Of a stretch of DNA of 12,861 nt, positions 6,454 to 12,769 are shown piece by piece. Source of the stretch: SIG510 sp045540975 (GTDB lineage Bacteria > Bacillota > Clostridia > Oscillospirales > JAAYXM01); the NCBI GenBank assembly GCA_045540975.1, contig JAZQIE010000136.1, positions 1 through 12,861 of the forward strand. The letters run 5' to 3'. The stretch's first letter is position 1. Every line of letters begins with the position of its first letter. A program made the position numbers and the translations under genes. The notes under the pieces were generated by a model. The model was not told where the DNA came from. It did not search any database and saw nothing but the letters and a program-made list of their open reading frames with translations.

Positions 6454-7796
6454 TGAACGCAAAACCCATGTTTTCCCGCCGCGCCCTTTTCGCACTCGGT
6501 ATCCCCATTGTCTTGGATGCGCTTCTCGCCATCATGGCAGGACTTGTAGACACCGCGATGGTGTCTTCCGCGGGCGAGGCGGCGGTCGGCGCAATTTCAC
6601 TGGTGGATTCGGTGAATCTGCTCTTTATCTATGTGTTTGCCGCCATTGCAAACGGCGGTGCGGTGGTATGCGCACAGTACATCGGAAACAACAATATCCC
6701 AAACGCAAAAACCTCGGCAAACCAACTCCTTTATGCCGCGGTTGGGGTGTCGCTTTTCACCACCGCGGTGCTCATCGCGTTTGCGGAACCGATTTTGCAT
6801 CTCATCTACCCCGACATTGCGCTCGATGTATACGAGAATGCGCGTGTGTACTTCTTCTATACCCTGCTCGGTTTCCCGTTTTTTGCAATCGGAAACGCGT
6901 GTACCGCACTCCTTCGCTCCATGGCAAAAAGTCGTCTTGCACTCTTCATTGCACTCTCATCCAACATCCTCAATGTAATCGGAAATGCGATTTTGATTTA
7001 CGGCTTTGATATGGGCGCGGCAGGTGCGGCAATTTCCACCTCGGTCTCCCGTGTGTTTTGGGCGGCGTCAGGCTTGTATTTCCTGCACAGCAAACATCTC
7101 CCCGTACATTTGGAAAAGCTTTTGTCCTTCCGCTTTGATTGGGGGATTATGCGCCGTATCATGCTCATCGGCTCGGCAAACGGTGTGGAAAGCGGTCTGT
7201 TTCAGGTGGGTAAGGTTTTGGTCTCAAGCCTCATCGCGTCCTTCGGCACGATTGCAACCGCGGCTTATTCGGTTTCGTACACGATTTGTTCGGTTGGGTG
7301 GAATACTGTCGGTGCAATCGGCACCGTGCTTCTCACGGTTGTGGGGCAGTGTATGGGCGCAGGCGAAACCGAACAGGCAAAGCAGTATACAAAAAAACTC
7401 ACTTGGTTTGCCTACGGCATGGTGCTGATTCTGTTTGGCGGCATCTTCCTCTTTCGCAACCAACTGGTCGGACTCTTCTCGTTTTCGGACGAGGCAAAAG
7501 CCGCGTCTGTGTATTACACCGCGGTCGGCGTTCTCTGCACGGTATTCTCGGTGTATGCATGGTCGTTTGTACCCGTCAACGCGTTTCGCGCATCCGGTGA
7601 GACCCGTTACTCCATGGTTTTGGCAATCGCCTCCATGTTCACCTTCCGTGTCGGCTTAAGTTATGTCCTCGGCGCATGGATGCAGATGGGACTTCTCGGT
7701 GTTTGGATTGGGATGTGGGCAGATTGGTCCTGCCGTTCTGTTTTCAACGCGTTCCATTTCAGGCGCGGAAACTGGCTAAAACGAAAACTGATATAA
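6453..7796 (+). CDS. MATE family efflux transporter
   Basis: A 447-residue polytopic membrane protein with about twelve hydrophobic segments. It opens with FALGIPIVLDALLAIMAGLVDTAMVS, the typical MATE first helix with its VDTAMVS motif. It continues with VGAISLVDSV and NGGAVVCAQYIGNNN (after the second helix), and the internal repeat begins again near IMLIGSANGVESGLFQVGK. Such carriers export drugs, organic cations or metabolites in exchange for Na+ or H+; the substrate here is unknown. The frame extends upstream, but the ATG at 6453 overlaps the preceding TGA (TGATG) and gives the normal family length, so the start rests on translational coupling rather than a strong binding site of its own. 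It is the last gene of the copA operon and is followed directly by a bidirectional terminator. Confidence 0.92.
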   Translation: MNAKPMFSRRALFALGIPIVLDALLAIMAGLVDTAMVSSAGEAAVGAISLVDSVNLLFIYVFAAIANGGAVVCAQYIGNNNIPNAKTSANQLLYAAVGVSLFTTAVLIAFAEPILHLIYPDIALDVYENARVYFFYTLLGFPFFAIGNACTALLRSMAKSRLALFIALSSNILNVIGNAILIYGFDMGAAGAAISTSVSRVFWAASGLYFLHSKHLPVHLEKLLSFRFDWGIMRRIMLIGSANGVESGLFQVGKVLVSSLIASFGTIATAAYSVSYTICSVGWNTVGAIGTVLLTVVGQCMGAGETEQAKQYTKKLTWFAYGMVLILFGGIFLFRNQLVGLFSFSDEAKAASVYYTAVGVLCTVFSVYAWSFVPVNAFRASGETRYSMVLAIASMFTFRVGLSYVLGAWMQMGLLGVWIGMWADWSCRSVFNAFHFRRGNWLKRKLI

Positions 7797-7799
7797 GAA

Positions 7800-7833
7800 A
7801 ACAGCACTGCAATGTTTTGCAGTGCTGTTCTTT
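7800..7833. terminator. Bidirectional intrinsic terminator between convergent operons
   Basis: A 13-base-pair stem, AACAGCACTGCAA (7800-7812) with TTGCAGTGCTGTT (7817-7829), closes a TGTT loop. On the plus strand it is followed by CTTTAT; on the minus strand by TTTTCTTAT. It lies between the MATE stop at 7796 and the kduD stop at 7832, and can end both operons. Confidence 0.85.
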
Positions 7834-8584
7834 ATCTTGCGAGCCAGCCGCCATCCACCGGGATGGTAATGCCGGTGACATAGTCGCTTGCGCGACTTGC
7901 CAAAAAGACTGCCGCGCCGCCAAGGTCCTGCGGCGTTCCCCAGCGCCCTTTCGGGATACGCGCCAGAATATCCGCATTGCGGTTCGGGTCATTTTGAATT
8001 GCTTCTGTCATATCGGTTGCCATGTATCCGGGCGCGATTGCATTGACCGAAATCCCGTCTTTTGCCCATTCGTTTGCAAGAAGCATGGTCAAACTCTTGA
8101 CCCCGCCCTTACTTGCGGTATACCCTGCCACATTGATGCCGCCTTGATAGGAGAGCATACTGGCAAGGTTGATGATTTTCCCGCCGCCGTTTTCACGCAT
8201 CCGTTTTGCAACGGCTTGCGCGAGGAAAAACACGCTTTTGAGATTCACATCCACCACACGGTCCCAATCGCACTCGCTCATTTCATAGGCGGGCGCGCGA
8301 CGGATTGCGCCTGCATTGTTGACCAAGATATCCACACGCCCGAACACGGAAACACACGTTTGTGCAATCTGTTCGGGGACAGACGGGTCGGACAAATCCG
8401 CGCAAATTTCAGCATACCGACGCCCAAGGGCTGTGATTTTCTTTTTTGTTTCGGGCGCGCCTTTGGTGGACACCCCGAAAATATCCGCACCCGCTTCCGC
8501 AAGTGCGAGCGCAATCCCCTGCCCCAAGCCGCGGGACAGACCGGTTACGATTGCGACTTTTCCGCTCAAATCAAACATGCTCAT
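7832..8584 (-). CDS. kduD: 2-dehydro-3-deoxy-D-gluconate 5-dehydrogenase (KduD-type SDR)
   Basis: A 250-residue short-chain dehydrogenase that, in KduD proteins, interconverts 2,5-diketo-3-deoxygluconate and 2-keto-3-deoxygluconate with NAD(H) during breakdown of pectin, alginate or glycosaminoglycan uronates. The sequence shows TGLSRGLG (14-21) for the cofactor, NNAG (89-92), Asn114 in VNLKS, Ser142 in NLASMLS, and Tyr155/Lys159 in YTASK. Beyond generic SDR motifs, ALGRRY, NNAGAIRR, ASMLSYQGGI, NAIAPGYMAT and the ending DGGWLAR are typical of KduD. The ATG at 8584 directly follows the TAG of the small upstream gene, with no strong binding site, so coupling is likely. Another ATG two codons later is possible. 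No kduI or 2-keto-3-deoxygluconate kinase is nearby. A 3-oxoacyl reductase-like or other sugar SDR is the alternative, but less likely. Confidence 0.85.
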   Translation of the reverse strand: MSMFDLSGKVAIVTGLSRGLGQGIALALAEAGADIFGVSTKGAPETKKKITALGRRYAEICADLSDPSVPEQIAQTCVSVFGRVDILVNNAGAIRRAPAYEMSECDWDRVVDVNLKSVFFLAQAVAKRMRENGGGKIINLASMLSYQGGINVAGYTASKGGVKSLTMLLANEWAKDGISVNAIAPGYMATDMTEAIQNDPNRNADILARIPKGRWGTPQDLGGAAVFLASRASDYVTGITIPVDGGWLAR

Positions 8585-8770
8585 CTAAAACGGCATGCAC
8601 TGGTCAACCGCGCAGACAGCCTCTTCACACGGTTTTTTCTGCGCAGCCGCTTTGGGCTGCGGCTTAAGTTCGACCGCCTTTTTGCAACGCTCCAGGAACA
8701 GACCGCTTACAACAAGAGCACCGGTCAAAGTGGTCAAAACCAGAAATAATCCCTTAAAAAACTTTCCCAC
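8585..8770 (-). CDS. Small hypothetical membrane-anchored protein with a Cys-rich tail
   Basis: A 61-residue protein I do not recognise. Residues about 4-26 (FFKGLFLVLTTLTGALVVSGLFL) form one membrane helix. A basic, Pro/Ala/Lys-rich linker (KKAVELKPQPKAAAQKKP) follows, then a short tail with Cys48, Cys53 and Cys58, and there is also Cys29 just after the helix. The spacing does not match a lipobox, so it is not an obvious lipoprotein. The start is GTG at 8770, with AAGGAGG exactly 7 bases upstream. The gene begins 12 bases after the deaminase stop, and its TAG abuts the kduD ATG. This packing in an operon with a strong binding site makes it a likely real gene. The cysteines may bind a metal or form disulfides, but that is speculation. 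Confidence 0.72.
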   Translation of the reverse strand: MGKFFKGLFLVLTTLTGALVVSGLFLERCKKAVELKPQPKAAAQKKPCEEAVCAVDQCMPF

Positions 8771-8782
8771 AGTGATTCCTCC

Positions 8783-9271
8783 TTAATATCCGAACTCACC
8801 GACCAACGATTCGTCGTTTCTCACCCAATCATCCACAAGAATGATTTTGTATGTATCCTCGGTTTCGCGGATGACCACACGGGCAATGCCCGCATTGATG
8901 ATGAGCCGCTTGCACATGGAACACGGTGCCGCATTTTCCACCAGCTCACCGGTGGATACTTCACGGCCGACCAAATACAAGGTTGCACCGATCATCTCAT
9001 TGCGCGATGCCGCAATGATCGCGTTTGCCTCCGCATGGACACTGCGGCAGAGCTCATAACGCTGACCGCGCGGGATATTCAACGCCTCGCGCTTGCACTC
9101 GCCAAGGTCACAGCAATTCTCACGGCCGCGCGGCGCACCCACATAGCCTGTGGATACAATGGAATCGTTTCGCACGATAACCGCACCGAAGCGGCGGCGC
9201 AGACAAGTGCCGCGTTCACTCACCGTGTCTGCAATGTCCAGGTAATAATTAAATTTATCTCTGCGATCCAT
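8783..9271 (-). CDS. comEB: Deoxycytidylate (dCMP) deaminase, ComEB-type
   Basis: A 162-residue zinc-dependent cytidine/deoxycytidylate deaminase family enzyme, expected to turn dCMP into dUMP for dTMP synthesis in the cytoplasm. The catalytic HAE is at 79-81 in SVHAEANAI, with Glu81 as proton shuttle. The second zinc motif PCSMC is at 116-120 (Cys117, Cys120). Extra cysteines Cys53, Cys54, Cys59 and Cys75 lie in the insert GRENCCDLGEC...LCRSVHAE, as in ComEB-type dCMP deaminases. Length is typical. The ATG at 9271 has GGGGTGA upstream, which overlaps the stop of the ABC gene; the gap between them is 4 bases. Despite the historical name, ComEB is not needed for DNA uptake in all species, and no competence genes are visible here. 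Other nucleotide deaminases of the same fold remain possible. Confidence 0.88.
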   Translation of the reverse strand: MDRRDKFNYYLDIADTVSERGTCLRRRFGAVIVRNDSIVSTGYVGAPRGRENCCDLGECKREALNIPRGQRYELCRSVHAEANAIIAASRNEMIGATLYLVGREVSTGELVENAAPCSMCKRLIINAGIARVVIRETEDTYKIILVDDWVRNDESLVGEFGY

Positions 9272-9275
9272 AATC

Positions 9276-9944
9276 TCACCCCATCTGATAAATTGTTCCG
9301 TTTTCTATTTTGAGCACACGCTCTGCATGTGCCGCAATTTCCATATCGTGTGTGATGACAAGCACGGTTGCCCCGTTTGCATGTTGTTCTTTCAACAGAT
9401 GCAGGATTTCCTTTCCGCTTGTCGGGTCTAAATTCCCTGTCGGCTCATCCGCCAAAAGAAGCGGCGGGCGCATCACGATTGCGCGCGCAATCGCCACACG
9501 CTGCTGCTGACCGCCCGACATTTGAAACGGTCTGTGCCGCATACGGTGTGAAAGTCCGACCGAGTCTAACACCTCTTCGGCACGGCGCTGCTGCTCACTG
9601 CGCGGAACACCCGCAAACCGAAGCGGAAGCATGACATTTTCAAGCGCGGTGAGACGGGAAAGCAAATGAAAGCCCTGAAAGACAAAGCCGATTTTTCTGC
9701 TTCGCACATCGCACAGCTTCGAAAGACTCAATCCGCTTACACGGACTCCGTCCAGCACATACTCTCCGCCGCTCGGCGTATCCAGACATCCCAAGAGATT
9801 CATGAGTGTGCTTTTTCCCGAGCCGGATTTTCCCACAATGGCAACAAATTCGCCTTTCGGAACCGAAAAACTGACACGAGAGAGAGCGCGGACACTCTGC
9901 TCTCCGCCCGTATATGTTTTGGACAATTCCCGTACATTTATCAT
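9276..9944 (-). CDS. ABC transporter ATP-binding protein (MacB/LolD-like)
   Basis: A 222-residue ATPase with every core motif: Walker A GKSGSGKST (38-46), Q-loop Gln90 in FVFQGFHLL, signature MSGGQQQRV (142-150), Walker B LLLADEP (162-168), D-loop GNLD (170-173) and H-loop His199 in ITHD. The sequence style (MLPLRFAGV, FQGFHLLSRLTALENV) places it in the MacB/LolD/FtsE-like group, which pairs with FtsX/MacB permeases that move lipids, peptides or drugs, or transmit mechanical signals. No permease gene is next to it; the genes that follow are a deaminase and a dehydrogenase. The frame opens with GTG at 9947, but AGGAGA is better spaced (7 bases) from the ATG at 9944. It is the first gene of its operon and divergent from nagA. 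The family is firm; the partner and substrate are unknown. Confidence 0.9.
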   Translation of the reverse strand: MINVRELSKTYTGGEQSVRALSRVSFSVPKGEFVAIVGKSGSGKSTLMNLLGCLDTPSGGEYVLDGVRVSGLSLSKLCDVRSRKIGFVFQGFHLLSRLTALENVMLPLRFAGVPRSEQQRRAEEVLDSVGLSHRMRHRPFQMSGGQQQRVAIARAIVMRPPLLLADEPTGNLDPTSGKEILHLLKEQHANGATVLVITHDMEIAAHAERVLKIENGTIYQMG

Positions 9945-9983
9945 CACGGTTTCTCCTATTATATCACATAAATTTCAACAAAT

Positions 9984-10012
9984 CTATATTATTCCGAATC
10001 TTTTTGAAACAA
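9984..10012 (-). promoter_or_regulatory. Candidate promoter of the ABC/deaminase/kduD operon
   Basis: On the minus strand TTGTTT (10007-10012), a 17-base spacer and ATATAG (9984-9989) form a modest sigma-A-like promoter that leaves a leader of about 35 bases before the ATG at 9944. A perfect TGnTATAAT extended -10 also exists (TATAAT at 9958-9963), but it abuts the AGGAGA site, so a transcript from it would lose the ribosome binding site. I rate the upstream pair as more likely. Confidence 0.4.
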
Positions 10013-10024
10013 TACGAAAAAAAC

Positions 10025-10053
10025 TTGCAAAAGCGCGGCTTTCGGTATATCAT
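10025..10053 (+). promoter_or_regulatory. Promoter of nagA
   Basis: TTGCAA (10025-10030), a 17-base spacer and TATCAT (10048-10053) fit a sigma-A-type promoter. The predicted start near 10060 leaves a leader of about 24 bases that contains AGGAGG before the nagA ATG at 10084. No clear inverted-repeat operator is visible in this divergent region. Confidence 0.55.
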
Positions 10054-10083
10054 TATCTTATGAAACAGAAGGAGGATGATCCT

Positions 10084-11223
10084 ATGAATATTAAATTCAA
10101 ACGCGCTTATAACCGCGGTGCAACTCTGACCGACGGTATCCTGAAGGTGTGTGACGGCCGTTTCGACGGTATCACCCATGAAAACGGTACCGCGGATTTG
10201 GATTTGAGTGCTTACCGCGTATTCCCCGGCTTTATCGATATGCACACCCACGGTGCAATGGGTTACGATAGTTTGAAGGCTTCGTTTGACGAACTGGATA
10301 AACTCTCCAACCACTATGCATCCTGCGGTGTTTCCACCTTCCTGGTCACCACTGCGACCGCACCGCTCGCACTCCTTGAGCATCAGTTCGGCACCGTGAG
10401 TGACCGCATCGAGGCAGGCACTTCGGGTGCTTCCATCGGCGGCATCTATGCGGAAGGTCCGTATCTGTGCGCAAAATTCCGCGGTGCACATGCCGAGCCG
10501 CTTCTCCGCACCCCGAGTGTGGACGAGGCAAAGCGTCTGATTGAAGCAGGTCGCGGAAATCTCCGCGTTTTGACCGTTGCACCCGAGCTTCCCGGCGCAA
10601 TCGACATGATTGAATACCTTGTGAAAAACGGGGTCAAGGTTTCTCTGGGTCACACCGCGGCTACTATGGACGAGGCTCGCCTCGGTATGGATGCGGGCGC
10701 AAACATTTTGGTCCACACCTATAACGCAATGGCAGGTCTCAATCACCGTAATGTGGGTCTTTTGGGCATGGGTCTTGTCCGTGACGATGCATATTGCGAA
10801 ATCATCTGCGACTTTATTCATGTTTGCCCCGAAGCAGTCAAGATTGTTCTTCGCTGCAAGAACTCCGATAAGGTCATCCTCATCACCGACTCGGTTGAGC
10901 CGACAGGTATGCCGGACGGCGAGTACGTCCTCTCCGACCTGGAATGCATCGTAAAAGACGGTATTGCACGCACCAAGGAAGGCGCGCTGGCAGGCTCCGC
11001 TCTGCGCTCCAACCGTGCGTTGCAGAATGTGGTCGAGACCTTGGATATTCCGGTCGAGACCGCAGCCAAGATGCTCACCATCAACCCCGCAACCGCGCTC
11101 GGACTTGAACACGAAATCGGCGCGCTTGACCGCGGCTACCGCGCACATCTCACCGCGCTTGACGAAAACTACAACGTTGTCCTCACCATGGTCGACGGCA
11201 AAATCGTCTACGACAACCGCTAA
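10084..11223 (+). CDS. nagA: N-acetylglucosamine-6-phosphate deacetylase
   Basis: A 379-residue amidohydrolase that removes acetate from N-acetylglucosamine-6-phosphate to give glucosamine-6-phosphate, feeding glycolysis or wall recycling in the cytoplasm. Metal and catalytic residues are visible: His54 and His56 in DMHTHG, Glu124 in AEGPYL, His190 in LGHT, His211 in VHTYNAM, and catalytic Asp269 in ITDS. GAHAEPL (135-141) is the usual substrate-phosphate loop. Length is normal. The frame is open far upstream (to 9802), but I chose the ATG at 10084, 8 bases after AGGAGG. Earlier in-frame starts, such as 10060, would place that site inside the coding region. It is divergent from the ABC operon, and a terminator-like hairpin follows. 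No nagB deaminase gene or sugar transporter is nearby, so the rest of the pathway lies elsewhere. Confidence 0.95.
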   Translation: MNIKFKRAYNRGATLTDGILKVCDGRFDGITHENGTADLDLSAYRVFPGFIDMHTHGAMGYDSLKASFDELDKLSNHYASCGVSTFLVTTATAPLALLEHQFGTVSDRIEAGTSGASIGGIYAEGPYLCAKFRGAHAEPLLRTPSVDEAKRLIEAGRGNLRVLTVAPELPGAIDMIEYLVKNGVKVSLGHTAATMDEARLGMDAGANILVHTYNAMAGLNHRNVGLLGMGLVRDDAYCEIICDFIHVCPEAVKIVLRCKNSDKVILITDSVEPTGMPDGEYVLSDLECIVKDGIARTKEGALAGSALRSNRALQNVVETLDIPVETAAKMLTINPATALGLEHEIGALDRGYRAHLTALDENYNVVLTMVDGKIVYDNR

Positions 11224-11234
11224 ACAATGAGCAG

Positions 11235-11270
11235 GCGGCATCCACAACTGCGGATGCCGCTATTTCTTTT
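11235..11270 (+). terminator. Terminator-like hairpin between nagA and the GH36-like gene
   Basis: Stem GCGGCATCC (11235-11243) pairs perfectly with GGATGCCGC (11252-11260) around an 8-base loop, followed by TATTTCTTTT (11261-11270). It starts 11 bases after the nagA stop, and the GGAGG of the next gene follows immediately. The T-tract is interrupted, so it may attenuate rather than fully stop transcription, or act as an intercistronic stabiliser. Confidence 0.7.
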
Positions 11271-11281
11271 GGAGGAACACC

Positions 11282-12769
11282 ATGGATTTTAAAACCATTA
11301 TAAACCAAACCGTATATGAACCGACCGTATCGTTTGAACTCGAGACCGCAATTCTTACCGCGGTTTGGCTTCAGGCATTCAGCGACATTCACGATAATCC
11401 GGTCCGTGAGAGCAACGACTATGTCTTCAACAAAACGATAGCGGAAACCAAAGGCCGCATTTTCTTTTTACACGACCCAGTGTCCCGCGTGTGCGAGGTT
11501 TTTATTGTTCAAGCGCCCGACTGTGTCGAGTCCACCTTTGCGATTACAAACGGCGTCATCAAAATCAAAGCCGACGGATACCCGATTATCCACGGGACAA
11601 CCACAAGAGACAACGCGGAGAAATTCTGCCGCGATTGGTATAAGACGGTCTATGAGACCGAGGGTCTGCACACAATGTCAAACACTTGGGCGGACTTCCG
11701 CAGCAGAGACCGCGTTCGCGCAGACTTCCTCATGAAGGAAATTGATTCCGCGCACGAGCTTGGTGTGGATGTGGTCCAAATCGATGACGGCTGGCAGTGC
11801 GGCAAAACTCCGCCGCCCACAACCGAGAATGGCTCACATCTGTTCAGTGATGAATTCTGGCAGTTGAACGAGGAAGCATTTCCGCAAGGCATGGAGCAGG
11901 TTTCCGCATATGCCGCCGAAAAGGGCGTGAAACTGGGGCTTTGGTTTGCACCGCAATCCCACGGTCCGTTTGACCGCTTTGAGCAAGACCTTGCGGTCCT
12001 CAAAAAGGCGTACGATGAATGGAACATCCGCTATTTCAAGTTGGATTTCCTCCAGCTTTGGGACAAAGCACGTGCCGATAAAATGCGCGCATTCATTGAG
12101 CGTGTGCTCGCTTTTGGCGAGGGTGCAACCGTTGAACTGGATGTCACCGCAGACAAGCGCTTGGGGTATTTGAATTCTGCTCCTTACGGCACCCTGTTTA
12201 TTGAAAACCGATACACCAAAACCACTTGGGGTAATTATTACCCCCACAAAACACTGCGCAACCTTTGGCGACTCTCCAAGTACCTCCCGTCAACAAAGCT
12301 TCAGTTTGAACTGATGAATCCCGGGATTTATACCGAGTCCTACACAGAGGGCGACCTGCTGCGCCCCGCACTCTATGAGATTGATTATCTGTTTGCCGCG
12401 GTCATGGTTGCAAATCCGCTCTTTTGGATGGAAACACAGTTTTTAAGCGAGCCTGACCGCTTAAAGTTAAAACCGTTGGTTGCAAAATGGAAAGAATGGC
12501 GCGGTGAACTTTCGAAATCCGATGTTTCTCCGATTGGGGATGAGCCGTGCGGTGCATCTCTCTGCGGATTCCGTTGCGAAGGCGAAAGTGCCACCCATCT
12601 TGTTTTATTCCGTGAGGTTTGCGAGAAAGACACGATTTCGTTGCAAATCCCCAAAGCCTCTTTCGAGGTTTTGGCTTCCAATGACAGTCCGAATCTTTCT
12701 TTGAAAGACGGCACACTTACCGTAACATTCAACAAACAGCGCGCCTATGTCTGGCTGCAACTCAAATAG
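11282..12769 (+). CDS. GH36-like glycoside hydrolase (alpha-galactosidase-type)
   Basis: A 495-residue protein without signal peptide, so probably cytoplasmic. After an N-terminal beta-rich part (about 1-115) comes a TIM-barrel of melibiase type: NTWADF (135-140), VVQIDDGWQ (164-172) with the paired aspartates, KLGLWFAPQ (217-225), and YFKLDFLQLW (251-260), where Asp255 fits the nucleophile. A small beta domain follows (about 415-495). The family hydrolyses alpha-galactosides or alpha-N-acetylgalactosaminides. The usual CxSGGGRxD and SDNTD motifs around the acid/base are not seen; ELDVTADKRLGY (285-296) and FIENRY (306-311) occupy the corresponding places, so substrate and mechanism are uncertain. 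GGAGG precedes the ATG at 11282. It lies 58 bases after nagA on the same strand, with a hairpin between. The last bases of the gene are repeated inverted at the window end. Confidence 0.82.
   Translation: MDFKTIINQTVYEPTVSFELETAILTAVWLQAFSDIHDNPVRESNDYVFNKTIAETKGRIFFLHDPVSRVCEVFIVQAPDCVESTFAITNGVIKIKADGYPIIHGTTTRDNAEKFCRDWYKTVYETEGLHTMSNTWADFRSRDRVRADFLMKEIDSAHELGVDVVQIDDGWQCGKTPPPTTENGSHLFSDEFWQLNEEAFPQGMEQVSAYAAEKGVKLGLWFAPQSHGPFDRFEQDLAVLKKAYDEWNIRYFKLDFLQLWDKARADKMRAFIERVLAFGEGATVELDVTADKRLGYLNSAPYGTLFIENRYTKTTWGNYYPHKTLRNLWRLSKYLPSTKLQFELMNPGIYTESYTEGDLLRPALYEIDYLFAAVMVANPLFWMETQFLSEPDRLKLKPLVAKWKEWRGELSKSDVSPIGDEPCGASLCGFRCEGESATHLVLFREVCEKDTISLQIPKASFEVLASNDSPNLSLKDGTLTVTFNKQRAYVWLQLK

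Noticed and set aside
7800..7833. Small RNA or repeat element from the strong hairpin
   Set aside because: Its position exactly between two convergent stop codons, with U-rich tails on both strands, fits a shared terminator; no promoter for an independent RNA is seen.
9964..11247. Long 427-codon open frame on the minus strand, opposite nagA
   Set aside because: The nagA frame has all catalytic motifs and a good ribosome binding site. The antisense product shows no domain and has the same composition artefact.
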